The notes beneath the pieces were generated by a model that was given only the letters and a program-made list of their open reading frames with translations, did not search any database and was not told the origin of the DNA. A DNA stretch of 64,000 nt from JAXMAZ01 sp046350115 (lineage in GTDB: Bacteria; Planctomycetota; Planctomycetia; Gemmatales; Gemmataceae), in NCBI GenBank assembly GCA_046350115.1, contig JAXMAZ010000009.1:142354-206353 (forward strand), read 5' to 3'. The translations under genes and the position numbers were made by a program. Below, one piece after another: positions 24,973-32,736 of the stretch. The stretch's first letter is position 1. The number at the start of each line of letters is the position of its first letter.

Positions 24973-26172
24973 ATGTCCGAATCGCGCGTCGGTCTGTGGC
25001 TGGTCGGGGCGTTCGGCGGGGTCGGGAGCACCACCGCCCTCGGCCTGGCGGCCACCGCCCGGGGGCTGGCCCCGCCGACCGGGCTGGTCACGGCCCTGCC
25101 CCGGTTCGCCGCCGTCCCGTTCGATTCGCCGGCCGCGTTCGTCCTCGGTGGGCACGACATCCGCCAGACCAGCTTCGCCCGCAGCGTCGCCGAGCTGCAC
25201 GCACGGTCGAACGTGTTCACCGGTCATCTGCTCGCCGAGTGCAAGCCGACGCTGGACGCCTGGTCGGCGAACGTCCGCCCCGGGGTGGTGTACCGCACGG
25301 ACCCGGTCATCGCCGCCCTGGCCGACCGGCCCGACATCCGCCCGGCCGCCACCCCGTTGGCTGCCGTCGAGCAGGTGCAAGCCGACCTGCGGCAGTTCCA
25401 GCGGGAGCAGAAGCTCGACCAGGTGGTGGTGGTGAACGTGGCGTCCACCGAGCCGCCGTTCGAGCCGACCGCCGACCACGACACGCCCGAGTCGCTGATG
25501 GCCGCCCTGGGGAGCGGGGCGTCGCTACCGGCGAGCGCCCTCTACGCCCTGGCGGCCGTGGACGCCGGGTTCCCGTATGTGAACGCGACGCCGTCCCTCG
25601 GGGCCGGGCTGCCGGCGATCGAACAGCTCGCCGGGCGGCGCGGGGTGCCACTCGGCGGGAAGGATTTGAAGACCGGGGAGACGCTCCTCAAGTCGGTCCT
25701 GGCCCCGCTGTTCGCCCGGCGGAACCTGAAAGTGCTGAGCTGGGTCGGGCACAACATCCTGGGCAACCGGGACGGGCTGGTCCTGGCCGACCCGCACAAC
25801 AAGCAGTCCAAGGTCCGCAGCAAGGACGCGTTGCTGGCCGAGCTGCTCGGCTACAAGCCGCAGTCGCTCGTCTCCATCGAGTACATCGAGAGCCTGGACG
25901 ACTGGAAGACGGCCTGGGACCACGTCCACTTCGAGGGGTTCCTCGGGACGAAAATGTCCCTGCAGTTCACCTGGCAGGGGTGCGACTCGGCGCTGGCCGC
26001 CCCGCTGGCGATCGACCTGGCCCGGCTGGCGGCCCTGGCCCAGCGGCGGGGCGAAAAGGGGACGGTCCGGGAGTGGGCGGCGTTCTTCAAAAGCCCGGCC
26101 GGGGTGGCCGAGCACGATTTCGGCAAACAGTTCGAGCTGCTGGGGGGGTATTTGGGCGAACGGCCGGCGTGA
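24973..26172 (+). CDS. Inositol-3-phosphate synthase family protein
   Basis: A 399-residue NAD-dependent myo-inositol-phosphate synthase homologue, converting glucose 6-phosphate to inositol 3-phosphate. The NAD-binding start is LVGAFGGVGSTTALG. Characteristic segments are VNVASTEPP, GGKDLKTGETLLKSVLAP, LSWVGHNILGNRDGLVL and the C-terminal DFGKQFELLGGYL. ATG 24973 is preferred over an upstream TTG at 24922. The last six codons lie in the left arm of a palindromic element. A sugar-phosphate isomerase-like gene follows in the same direction. Confidence 0.88.
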   Translation: MSESRVGLWLVGAFGGVGSTTALGLAATARGLAPPTGLVTALPRFAAVPFDSPAAFVLGGHDIRQTSFARSVAELHARSNVFTGHLLAECKPTLDAWSANVRPGVVYRTDPVIAALADRPDIRPAATPLAAVEQVQADLRQFQREQKLDQVVVVNVASTEPPFEPTADHDTPESLMAALGSGASLPASALYALAAVDAGFPYVNATPSLGAGLPAIEQLAGRRGVPLGGKDLKTGETLLKSVLAPLFARRNLKVLSWVGHNILGNRDGLVLADPHNKQSKVRSKDALLAELLGYKPQSLVSIEYIESLDDWKTAWDHVHFEGFLGTKMSLQFTWQGCDSALAAPLAIDLARLAALAQRRGEKGTVREWAAFFKSPAGVAEHDFGKQFELLGGYLGERPA

Positions 26173-26290
26173 GCCGGCTAGTCCCGCCTGCCCGGTGCGG
26201 CAGCAAGAACAACCGCCGGCAGCGCACCCCGGTACACGGCAGTATCACCCCCGGCACGCTGAACCAGCCGGCTTACGCCGGCCGTTCGCC
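26155..26290. repeat. Palindromic element overlapping the 3' end of the inositol-phosphate synthase gene
   Basis: GGCGAACGGCCGGCGTGAG with CCGGCT (26155-26179) is inverted at 26266-26290 with one mismatch in 25. The left arm encodes the last residues of the synthase and its TGA stop; the right arm ends 10 bases before the next start codon. Confidence 0.8.
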
Positions 26291-26300
26291 AGAGGACACG

Positions 26301-27155
26301 ATGAAGCTCGCGTTCAGCTCCAACGCCTACCTCAACTTCTCCTTCCCGGAGGCGGTCCGGCGGATCGCCGCGGCCGGGTACGCCGGCGTGGAGGTGATGG
26401 CCGACGTGCCGCACGCCTGGCCGGCGTACATGCTCCCGGAGCAGAAGGCGGCCGTCCGGGACGCGGTGGCGGCCCACGGCCTCCGCATCTCGAACGTGAA
26501 CGCCTTCATGATGCACGCGGTGGACGACCGCCGGCAGAAGTACTGGCACCCGTCCTGGATCGAGCCGGACACCCACTACCGGCAGGTCCGCATCGAGCAC
26601 ACCAAGCGGGCGCTGACGCTGGCCAAGGAGATCGGCGCCCCGTGCGTCACCACCGAACCGGGCGGCCCGGTCGAGGGGCGGAAGTGGAGCGACTGCCTGA
26701 CGCTCTTCGTCGAGATGCTGAAGCCGGTGGTCGAACACGCGGAGAAAGTCGGGGTGCCGCTGCTGGTCGAGCCGGAGCCGGACCTGCTCATCGAAACCGC
26801 CGATCAGTACGAGGAGTTCGCAGGCAAGATTCGGTCGCCGATGCTCGGGCTGAACTTCGACATCGGCCACTTCTACTGCGTCAAGGACGAGCCGGCCCCG
26901 ACCGTCCACCGGCTGAAGGAACACATCCGGCACGTCCACCTGGAGGACATCGCCGCCACCCGGGTACACCACCACCTGATCCCCGGCGAAGGCGTGATCG
27001 ACTTCGCCAGCACGCTGACGGCGTTGAAGGACGTGGGCTACGACGGGTGGGTGACGGTCGAGCTGTACACTTGCCACGAGAACCCAGACCACGCGGCGAA
27101 GCTGGCCCGGGAGCGGGTGGTGAAGATCGCAGACGGGGTGGGGATCCGGTTTTGA
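26301..27155 (+). CDS. Sugar phosphate isomerase/epimerase-like TIM-barrel protein
   Basis: A 284-residue xylose-isomerase-like TIM barrel. It starts KLAFSSNAYLNFSFPEAVRR and carries metal-ligand candidates along the barrel: TTEPGG, LLVEPEPDL, LNFDIGHFY, HVHLEDI and WVTVELYT. These Glu/Asp/His positions are typical of the AP-endonuclease-2 superfamily, which isomerises or epimerises sugars or cyclitols. Its position after inositol-3-phosphate synthase suggests an inositol or cyclitol substrate (inference). The start ATG has AGAGG 6 bases upstream. A hairpin follows the stop. Confidence 0.85.
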   Translation: MKLAFSSNAYLNFSFPEAVRRIAAAGYAGVEVMADVPHAWPAYMLPEQKAAVRDAVAAHGLRISNVNAFMMHAVDDRRQKYWHPSWIEPDTHYRQVRIEHTKRALTLAKEIGAPCVTTEPGGPVEGRKWSDCLTLFVEMLKPVVEHAEKVGVPLLVEPEPDLLIETADQYEEFAGKIRSPMLGLNFDIGHFYCVKDEPAPTVHRLKEHIRHVHLEDIAATRVHHHLIPGEGVIDFASTLTALKDVGYDGWVTVELYTCHENPDHAAKLARERVVKIADGVGIRF

Positions 27156-27163
27156 CCCGCGAA

Positions 27164-27188
27164 GCGGTGCGGCCGCCGGCCGCACCGC
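27164..27188. terminator. Hairpin between convergent isomerase and dioxygenase genes
   Basis: A perfect 11-bp stem GCGGTGCGGCC / GGCCGCACCGC with loop GCC lies 9 bases after one stop and 12 bases before the other. It has no T run, so it is a weak or bidirectional terminator candidate. Confidence 0.5.
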
Positions 27189-27200
27189 GAACCGCTCCGA

Positions 27201-28043
27201 TCACGTCGCTTGCTCCAGCCGACGGGCGCTCACGTCCGCCCGGTCTTCGAGCCACGCCACCTCGCCGCTGTCGGCGAACCGCTTCACCCCGACCTGCTTG
27301 ATCGCCGCGTCCGGCACCACCTTCAGCGGCGTGTACCGCGGGTGGTGGCTGTCCTTGTACGGGTCGTTCCGGGCGGCGTTGTAACAGCAGATCATCGACC
27401 ACCGCGGGTTGTCGCTCTTGTTCTGGTCGCTGCGGTGCAGCAGGTTGCTGTGGAAGAACAGGGCGTCCCCCGGGTCCATCTCGACGTACACCAGCTCCAG
27501 CCGCTTCATCAGCTCGTCCACGTGCTCCCGGTCGGCCCCGGCCTGGTCGCCGGTGAGGACGTGGTTGATCCGCCCGCAGTGGTGCGACCCCTTCAGCACC
27601 TGCAGGCAGCCGTTCTCCTTCCGGCTCGGGTCGACGGCGATGAACACGCTGGTGAGCAGCGGGAACAGCACCCCGTTCTGATACCAGTACCCGTAGTCCT
27701 GGTGCCAGGCCCACGCCCCGCCGACTTTCGCATCCTTGAGAACCATTTTCGAGTGGTAGTGGTACACCTCCCCGCCGAGCAACCGTTCGCAACTCCGCAC
27801 CACTCGCTCACACCGGGCGAACATGCCGTAGATGCCGTCCCCCGGGTGGTTCCACAGGCTGAGGCGGACCACCCCGCCCTCCCCGTCGGCCCGGCCGAAG
27901 GACCGCTTGTCCAGCTCGTTGTCCTCCTTCGCCGCCCGGGCCAGCAGGCCGATCTCCTCGGCGTCAAACAGCCCCTTCGCCAACACGTAGCCGTCGTCGT
28001 GGTACTGCTTCACCTCGGCGTCGGTGAGGATGTGCGCGGGCAT
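27201..28043 (-). CDS. Phytanoyl-CoA dioxygenase (PhyH) family oxygenase
   Basis: A 280-residue Fe(II)/2-oxoglutarate-dependent oxygenase. The metal triad is visible: H114 and D116 in WAWHQDYGYWYQNG, and a distal His in ALFFHSNLLHRS (H198 or H203). The fold-typical HYHSKMVLKD precedes it and KGSHHCGRINH follows the second strand. The substrate is unknown; relatives hydroxylate lipids, amino acids or small metabolites. The start ATG is at 28043; the divergent haem-protein gene begins 96 bases away. The two may share a regulatory region. Confidence 0.88.
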   Translation of the reverse strand: MPAHILTDAEVKQYHDDGYVLAKGLFDAEEIGLLARAAKEDNELDKRSFGRADGEGGVVRLSLWNHPGDGIYGMFARCERVVRSCERLLGGEVYHYHSKMVLKDAKVGGAWAWHQDYGYWYQNGVLFPLLTSVFIAVDPSRKENGCLQVLKGSHHCGRINHVLTGDQAGADREHVDELMKRLELVYVEMDPGDALFFHSNLLHRSDQNKSDNPRWSMICCYNAARNDPYKDSHHPRYTPLKVVPDAAIKQVGVKRFADSGEVAWLEDRADVSARRLEQAT

Positions 28044-28138
28044 CGGCTCGGCTCCCGGAGAGGGTTCGATTCCGGACGGAACTCCGGTTACGATACCCGA
28101 ACCGACCGAACTCTCCCACCTGTCACCGGAATCCCGTG

Positions 28139-31100
28139 ATGCGCCGATTCCTGTCCCTGACCCTGCTTCTTGGTTTGGCGTACCCCGCCCCCGCGGCCGA
28201 CAAGCCGGCCCCGACGGCCGACGCCGCGGCCCGGATGACGGTCCCGGAGGGGTTCCGGGTGACGCTGTTCGCCGGCGAGCCGGATGTCGTTCAGCCGATC
28301 GCGTTCACCTTCGACGACCGCGGCCGGATGTGGGTGGTCGAGTGCCTGAGCTACCCGAAGTGGCGGGCCGACGGCAAGGGGGGCGACCGGGTGGTGATCC
28401 TCGAAGACACCGACGGCGACGGCAAGTTCGACAAGAAGACGGTGTTCCTGGACAACGGCTCGAACCTGTCGGCCATCGCCCTCGGGTTCGGCGGGGTGTG
28501 GCTCTGCTCGCTGCCGAACTTCATCTTCATCCCGACCGACGGGGACAAGCCGACCGGCCCGCCGCAGGTGCTGCTCGACGGCTGGAACCTGAAGGACACC
28601 AAACACAACGTCTTCAACTCGCTGATGTGGGGGCCGGACGGCTGGCTGTACGGGTGCAACGGCATCCAGGCCAAGTCGATGGTCGGCAAGCCGGGGACGC
28701 CGGACAAGGACCGGGTGTACCTGGACTGCGGGGTGTGGCGGTATCACCCGACCCGGCACCTGTTCGAGCCGTATGCGTGGGGCACGACCAACCCGTTCGG
28801 CCTGGACTGGGACGATTACGGGCAGATGGTGTTCACCAACTGCGTGATCGACCACCTGTGGCACGTCGTCCCCGGCGGGCACTACCAGCGGATGTACGGC
28901 ACCGACCCGAACCCGTTCGTGTACGCCCCGATGCGGAGCGCGTCCGACCACAAGCACTGGGCCGGCGGGCACTGGACCGACAGCCGGGCGGACCGAAAAT
29001 CCGGAGCGGTGCGCCCGAACCACGGGGACGCCGGCGGCGGGCACGCCCACAGCGGCTGTGCCGTCTACCTGGGGGACAACTTCCCGCCGGAGTACCGGAA
29101 CAGCGCGTTCATGTGCAACATCCACGGCAACCGGCTGAACCGGGACGCCCTGAGCCGCACCGCCGGCGGGATCGTCGGCAAGCACGCCCCGGACTTCCTG
29201 TTCGCCAACGACCCGTGGTTCCGCGGCATCTGCGTCAAGCAGGGGCCGGAGGGCGGGCTGTACGTGTCCGACTGGTGCGACACCGGCGAGTGCCATAACT
29301 ACGACGTGGCCGACACCACCAACGGCCGCATTTACCGGGTGACGTACGGCTCCCCGAAGCAGTGGCGGGGGGACGTGTCGAAGCTGTCCGACGCCGAGCT
29401 GGTGAAGGCCCAGACCTCGGCGAACGAGTGGCTGGTGCGGCAAGCCCGGCGAGTGCTGCAAGAGCGGGCGGCGGCCGGCCAACTCGCTGCGGAGACACCG
29501 GCCGCGCTCCGTTCCGCACTCGTCACGACGGCCGACGATCGTCACGCCCTCCGCGCGGCATGGACGTTGGCCGCGACCGGACAGCTCACGGCGGCTGACG
29601 CGATGCACCTGTTGGCCCACAAGTCGGACGCGCTTCGCGCGTGGGGCGTACAGTTGGCCGCTCAGCAGCCCGACCCCGGACCGGTTGTGACCCGCCAACT
29701 CGCCCGACTGGCGGCCGACGACCCGTCCCAGTTCGTCCGGCTCCAACTCGCCGCCGGACTGCAACGGATGCCGGTCAAGGAGCGGCTGCCACTCGCGGCG
29801 AAGCTGCTCACCCGGGCCGAGGATAATGCCGACGTGAACCTGGCCCTCATGTACTGGTACGCGGTCCAGCCGACGGTCATCGCCGACCCGGATGGGGCAG
29901 CCGCCGTGGCGGCCAAGACGCCGATCCGCGTGGTGCGTCAGTACGTCGCCCGGCACCTGATCGACCAGCCCGGAAACGATGAGTCCGGCCGGATCGCCCG
30001 GGCGGTCAAGCTGCTCGCCGCCGCGACCGACGACGACGCCCGCCAGGACGTGCTGACCGGGCTGCGGGATGCGCTGGCCGGCCGCCGCAAGCTGACCCCG
30101 CCCGCCGGGTGGCTGGGCCTATACACCCGTCTCGGGACCGGACCTTCCGAACCGGTCGCAGACCTCGCAGACGAAGTGGCGCTCCTGTTCGGTGACGAAC
30201 GGGCGGTGGCTCGGCTGATGGTATTCGCGAACGACGACACGTTGCCGGCCGAACGTCGCCGACGTGCCATCGACCGGTTGGCGACTGTTCGTCCGCCTGC
30301 GGCAGTTGAGGGGTTGAAGAAGTGGCTAGCTGACCCGGCGGTCCGCGGGGCGGCGGTGCGGGCGCTGGCCGCCTACCCGGACGCCGACACCCCGGCCGCA
30401 GTCCTGGCGGCCTACCCGTCGCTGACCCCGGCCGAGAAGGCGGACGCGGTGCAGACACTCGCCACCCGGCCGGCGTTCGCCCTGGCGCTGCTCACCGCGG
30501 TCGAGTCGGGGGCGGTGGCGAAGGCCGACCTGACCGCGTTCACCGCCCGCCAGCTTCAGGCGTTGAACGACAAGGCGGTGTCTCAGAAGCTGAGCCAGGT
30601 GTGGGGCACCGTCCGCGCAGGCGGCAAGGACAAGGCGGTGTTCGAGAAGTACCGGGCGATACTCGCACCGGACGCGGTGAAGGCGGCCGACAAGTCACTC
30701 GGCCGGACGGTGTTCACCCGCCAGTGCGCCGCCTGCCACAAGCTGTTCGGCGAGGGCGGGGAGGTCGGCCCCGAGCTGACCGGCAGCCAGCGGGCCAACC
30801 TCGACTACGTGCTAGACAACATCCTTGACCCGAGCGCGGTGGTGCCGTTCGACTACAAGATGACGGCGTTCAGCCTGGCCGACGGCCGGGTGCTGACAGG
30901 GCTGGTCCGCAAGGAGACGCCGACCGCGGTGACGGTCCGGACGGTGAACGAGGAGGTGACGGTACCGAAGGCGGACATCGACAGCCGCAAGCCGACCGAC
31001 CTGAGCGTCATGCCGGAAGGGCTGCTCGACCAGCTCACCCCGGCCGAGGTGCGGGCGCTGGTCGCGTACCTGGCCAGCCCGGAGCAGGTGCCGCTGAAAG

Positions 31101-31294
31101 TAGGGTTGAGGCTCTGCGAAACGCACCGGCCCGGGCGAACGCCGTCGCCGGGCCGGTGCGTTCGCAGAGCCTCAACGCACCCTACAAAGATCACCCCGAA
31201 CAGCTTCGTCACCGGGTCGGCCTGGACCAGCTCCCGCGGCTGGTTCAGGTGGTTGTTCACCAGCGTCCGCGGGTCGATCCCGAACGCGTGGTAG
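28139..31294 (+). CDS. PVC-type haem-binding CxxCH protein, 3' end altered
   Basis: A 1051-residue exported protein. A signal peptide (RRFLSLTLLLGLAYPAPAA) is followed by a membrane-bound-dehydrogenase-type propeller (about residues 30-420, DDRGRMWVVECLSYPKW, VLEDTDGDGKFDKKTVF near the start), HEAT-like helices (about 430-830), and a haem domain with CAACH (863-867) and GPELTGSQRANLDYVLDNIL. The family is typical of Planctomycetes and Verrucomicrobia. Homologues would be expected to end near VPLK. Here the frame runs on through the palindromic element at 31100-31185, adding about 63 unrelated residues, because a one-base offset skips the TAG at 31101-31103. Confidence 0.9.
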   Translation: MRRFLSLTLLLGLAYPAPAADKPAPTADAAARMTVPEGFRVTLFAGEPDVVQPIAFTFDDRGRMWVVECLSYPKWRADGKGGDRVVILEDTDGDGKFDKKTVFLDNGSNLSAIALGFGGVWLCSLPNFIFIPTDGDKPTGPPQVLLDGWNLKDTKHNVFNSLMWGPDGWLYGCNGIQAKSMVGKPGTPDKDRVYLDCGVWRYHPTRHLFEPYAWGTTNPFGLDWDDYGQMVFTNCVIDHLWHVVPGGHYQRMYGTDPNPFVYAPMRSASDHKHWAGGHWTDSRADRKSGAVRPNHGDAGGGHAHSGCAVYLGDNFPPEYRNSAFMCNIHGNRLNRDALSRTAGGIVGKHAPDFLFANDPWFRGICVKQGPEGGLYVSDWCDTGECHNYDVADTTNGRIYRVTYGSPKQWRGDVSKLSDAELVKAQTSANEWLVRQARRVLQERAAAGQLAAETPAALRSALVTTADDRHALRAAWTLAATGQLTAADAMHLLAHKSDALRAWGVQLAAQQPDPGPVVTRQLARLAADDPSQFVRLQLAAGLQRMPVKERLPLAAKLLTRAEDNADVNLALMYWYAVQPTVIADPDGAAAVAAKTPIRVVRQYVARHLIDQPGNDESGRIARAVKLLAAATDDDARQDVLTGLRDALAGRRKLTPPAGWLGLYTRLGTGPSEPVADLADEVALLFGDERAVARLMVFANDDTLPAERRRRAIDRLATVRPPAAVEGLKKWLADPAVRGAAVRALAAYPDADTPAAVLAAYPSLTPAEKADAVQTLATRPAFALALLTAVESGAVAKADLTAFTARQLQALNDKAVSQKLSQVWGTVRAGGKDKAVFEKYRAILAPDAVKAADKSLGRTVFTRQCAACHKLFGEGGEVGPELTGSQRANLDYVLDNILDPSAVVPFDYKMTAFSLADGRVLTGLVRKETPTAVTVRTVNEEVTVPKADIDSRKPTDLSVMPEGLLDQLTPAEVRALVAYLASPEQVPLKVGLRLCETHRPGRTPSPGRCVRRASTHPTKITPNSFVTGSAWTSSRGWFRWLFTSVRGSIPNAW
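31100..31185. repeat. Palindromic element, GTAGGG-TTGAGGCTC family
   Basis: Left arm GTAGGGTTGAGGCTCTGCG lacks the TGCG seen in sister copies. Right arm CGCAGAGCCTCAACGCACCC ends CTAC. The centre GGCCCGGGCG / CGCCGGGCC pairs again. It lies between the converging ends of the haem-protein and DUF1501 genes, both of which have frame anomalies beside it. Confidence 0.85.
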
Positions 31295-31376
31295 ATGGTG
31301 GCCAGCAGCTCGCCCGGGTGGACGGCGTCGGACTTCGGGCTGCTAGCCGTCTTGTCCGACTCGCCGTGGACATACC
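31189..31376 (-). other. Out-of-frame C-terminal part of the DUF1501 protein
   Basis: In the next frame this stretch reads YVHGESDKTASSPKSDAVHP, then a segment ending VNNHLNQPRELVQADPVTKL. That is the expected DUF1501 C-terminus. It is separated from the main frame by one extra base, or two missing bases, in ACCGG near 31374. Confidence 0.75.
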
Positions 31377-32659
31377 GGCTTGATCCCGGCCCCGGCGATC
31401 ACCGCCGTGTAGCAGTACGGCCAGTGGTCCCGGCCGTCGGCCGAGTTGCCGTTGCCGGACGTACTCACGCCCTTCTGCGGGCTGCGGCCGAACTCGCCGA
31501 CCGCCACCACCAGCGTCTCTTTAAGTAGCCCCCGCTGGTCCAGATCGGTGATGAGGCCGGACAGCCCGCCGTCGAGCATCGGGCCGCTCTGGGTTTTCAT
31601 CCGCTTGGTCAGCTCGACGTGGTGGTCCCACGAGTGGTTGTCGCTGTTGGCCACCTTCGGCCACACCACCTCGACCACCCGCGTCCCCGCCTCGACCAGC
31701 CGGCGGGCGAGCAACAGGCTCTGGCCGAACGTGTTCTTGCCGTACAGCTCCTTGGTCGCGGCCGACTCTTTCGACAGGTCGAACGCCTCCCGCGCCCGGC
31801 CGGACAGCACCAGGTCGAGCGCCCGGCCGTAGTAGCTGTTCAGGTTGTACTCGCTCACCGCCTTCTCGACGGCCGGCATCCCGGCGGCGATCTGGTCTCG
31901 TAGCTTGGCCCGCCGTTCCAGCCGGCTGGCGAACACCTCCGGCCGCAGCTTCAGGTCGTCCACGGAGACGCGGGACATCTTGTCCATGTCCATGTCGTCG
32001 CCCGGCGGGTACAGGGTGTACGGGTCGTAGGCTTTGCCCAGGAACCCGGCCGCCCCGCCCTTGCCGACCACGTTCGACTCCTGCAGCGGTCGCGGCAGCA
32101 TGACGAACGGCAGCATGGGCACGTCGGCCGGCTTCAGCCGGACGATCTGCGACCCGAAGTTCGGGAAGTCCTTCGGGTCGGGCGGCTCCAGCTGGCCGGA
32201 CGCGCTCACCTTGTCGGTGGTGTACCCGGTCATCATCTGGTAGATGGCCGCGGTGTGGTTGAAGAGGCCGTTCGGGGTGTAGCCCATCGCCCGCAGCAGG
32301 GTGAACTTGTCGTTCACCTGGGCCAGCTTCGGCAGGATCTCGGTGAACTTGACCCCCGGCACCTTGGTCGAGGTGTTCGAGAAGGCGCTGCGGACGTTGT
32401 CCGGCACGTTCTCCTTCGGGTCCCACAGGTCGAGGTGGCTCGGCCCGCCCTGGAGGTAGTCGAGGATGATGCTCTTGGCCTTCCCCCACCCGGGGCCGCC
32501 GCCGGCGGGGGTCGGGTAGGCCTTCGCCTGCATCTCGAACATCGACCCGAGGGACAGGCCGAACAGCCCGGACCCGCCGACCCGCAGCAGGTCGCGGCGG
32601 GAGACGTTCAGGGCCGGGTCGCAGGTGTCGCTGCCCTGTCGGCCGGGGATGACCAGCAT
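31343..32659 (-). CDS. DUF1501 family secreted protein, frameshifted near the 3' end
   Basis: A 438-residue in-frame product of the DUF1501 family with a Tat-like signal (SRRDLLRVGGSGLFGLSLG, about residues 20-38). Landmarks are DYLQGGPSHLDLWDPKEN, a central WPKVANSDNHSWDHH, and VAVGEFGRSPQKG with GRDHWPYCYT near the end. The product stops at VCPRRVGQDG, but the true C-terminal about 60 residues continue in the adjacent frame. Either an assembly indel or a real frameshift allele is possible. It follows the PSD1-WD40 gene after a 77-base gap holding a palindromic element, and was probably co-transcribed with it. AAGAGG precedes ATG 32659. Confidence 0.88.
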   Translation of the reverse strand: MLVIPGRQGSDTCDPALNVSRRDLLRVGGSGLFGLSLGSMFEMQAKAYPTPAGGGPGWGKAKSIILDYLQGGPSHLDLWDPKENVPDNVRSAFSNTSTKVPGVKFTEILPKLAQVNDKFTLLRAMGYTPNGLFNHTAAIYQMMTGYTTDKVSASGQLEPPDPKDFPNFGSQIVRLKPADVPMLPFVMLPRPLQESNVVGKGGAAGFLGKAYDPYTLYPPGDDMDMDKMSRVSVDDLKLRPEVFASRLERRAKLRDQIAAGMPAVEKAVSEYNLNSYYGRALDLVLSGRAREAFDLSKESAATKELYGKNTFGQSLLLARRLVEAGTRVVEVVWPKVANSDNHSWDHHVELTKRMKTQSGPMLDGGLSGLITDLDQRGLLKETLVVAVGEFGRSPQKGVSTSGNGNSADGRDHWPYCYTAVIAGAGIKPVCPRRVGQDG

Positions 32660-32677
32660 GGGAGAGCCTCTTGCGGA

Positions 32678-32733
32678 GTAGGGCCCGCTGTGCGGACCGT
32701 TGGAGCGCGACCGGTCCGCACAGCGGACCCTAC
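32678..32733. repeat. Palindromic element, GTAGGG-CCGCTGTGCGG family
   Basis: GTAGGGCCCGCTGTGCGG pairs with CCGCACAGCGGACCCTAC with one mismatch; the loop region differs from the sister element at 3261-3318. It lies inside the PSD1-DUF1501 operon and could set the ratio of the two products. Confidence 0.88.
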
Positions 32734-32736
32734 CAG

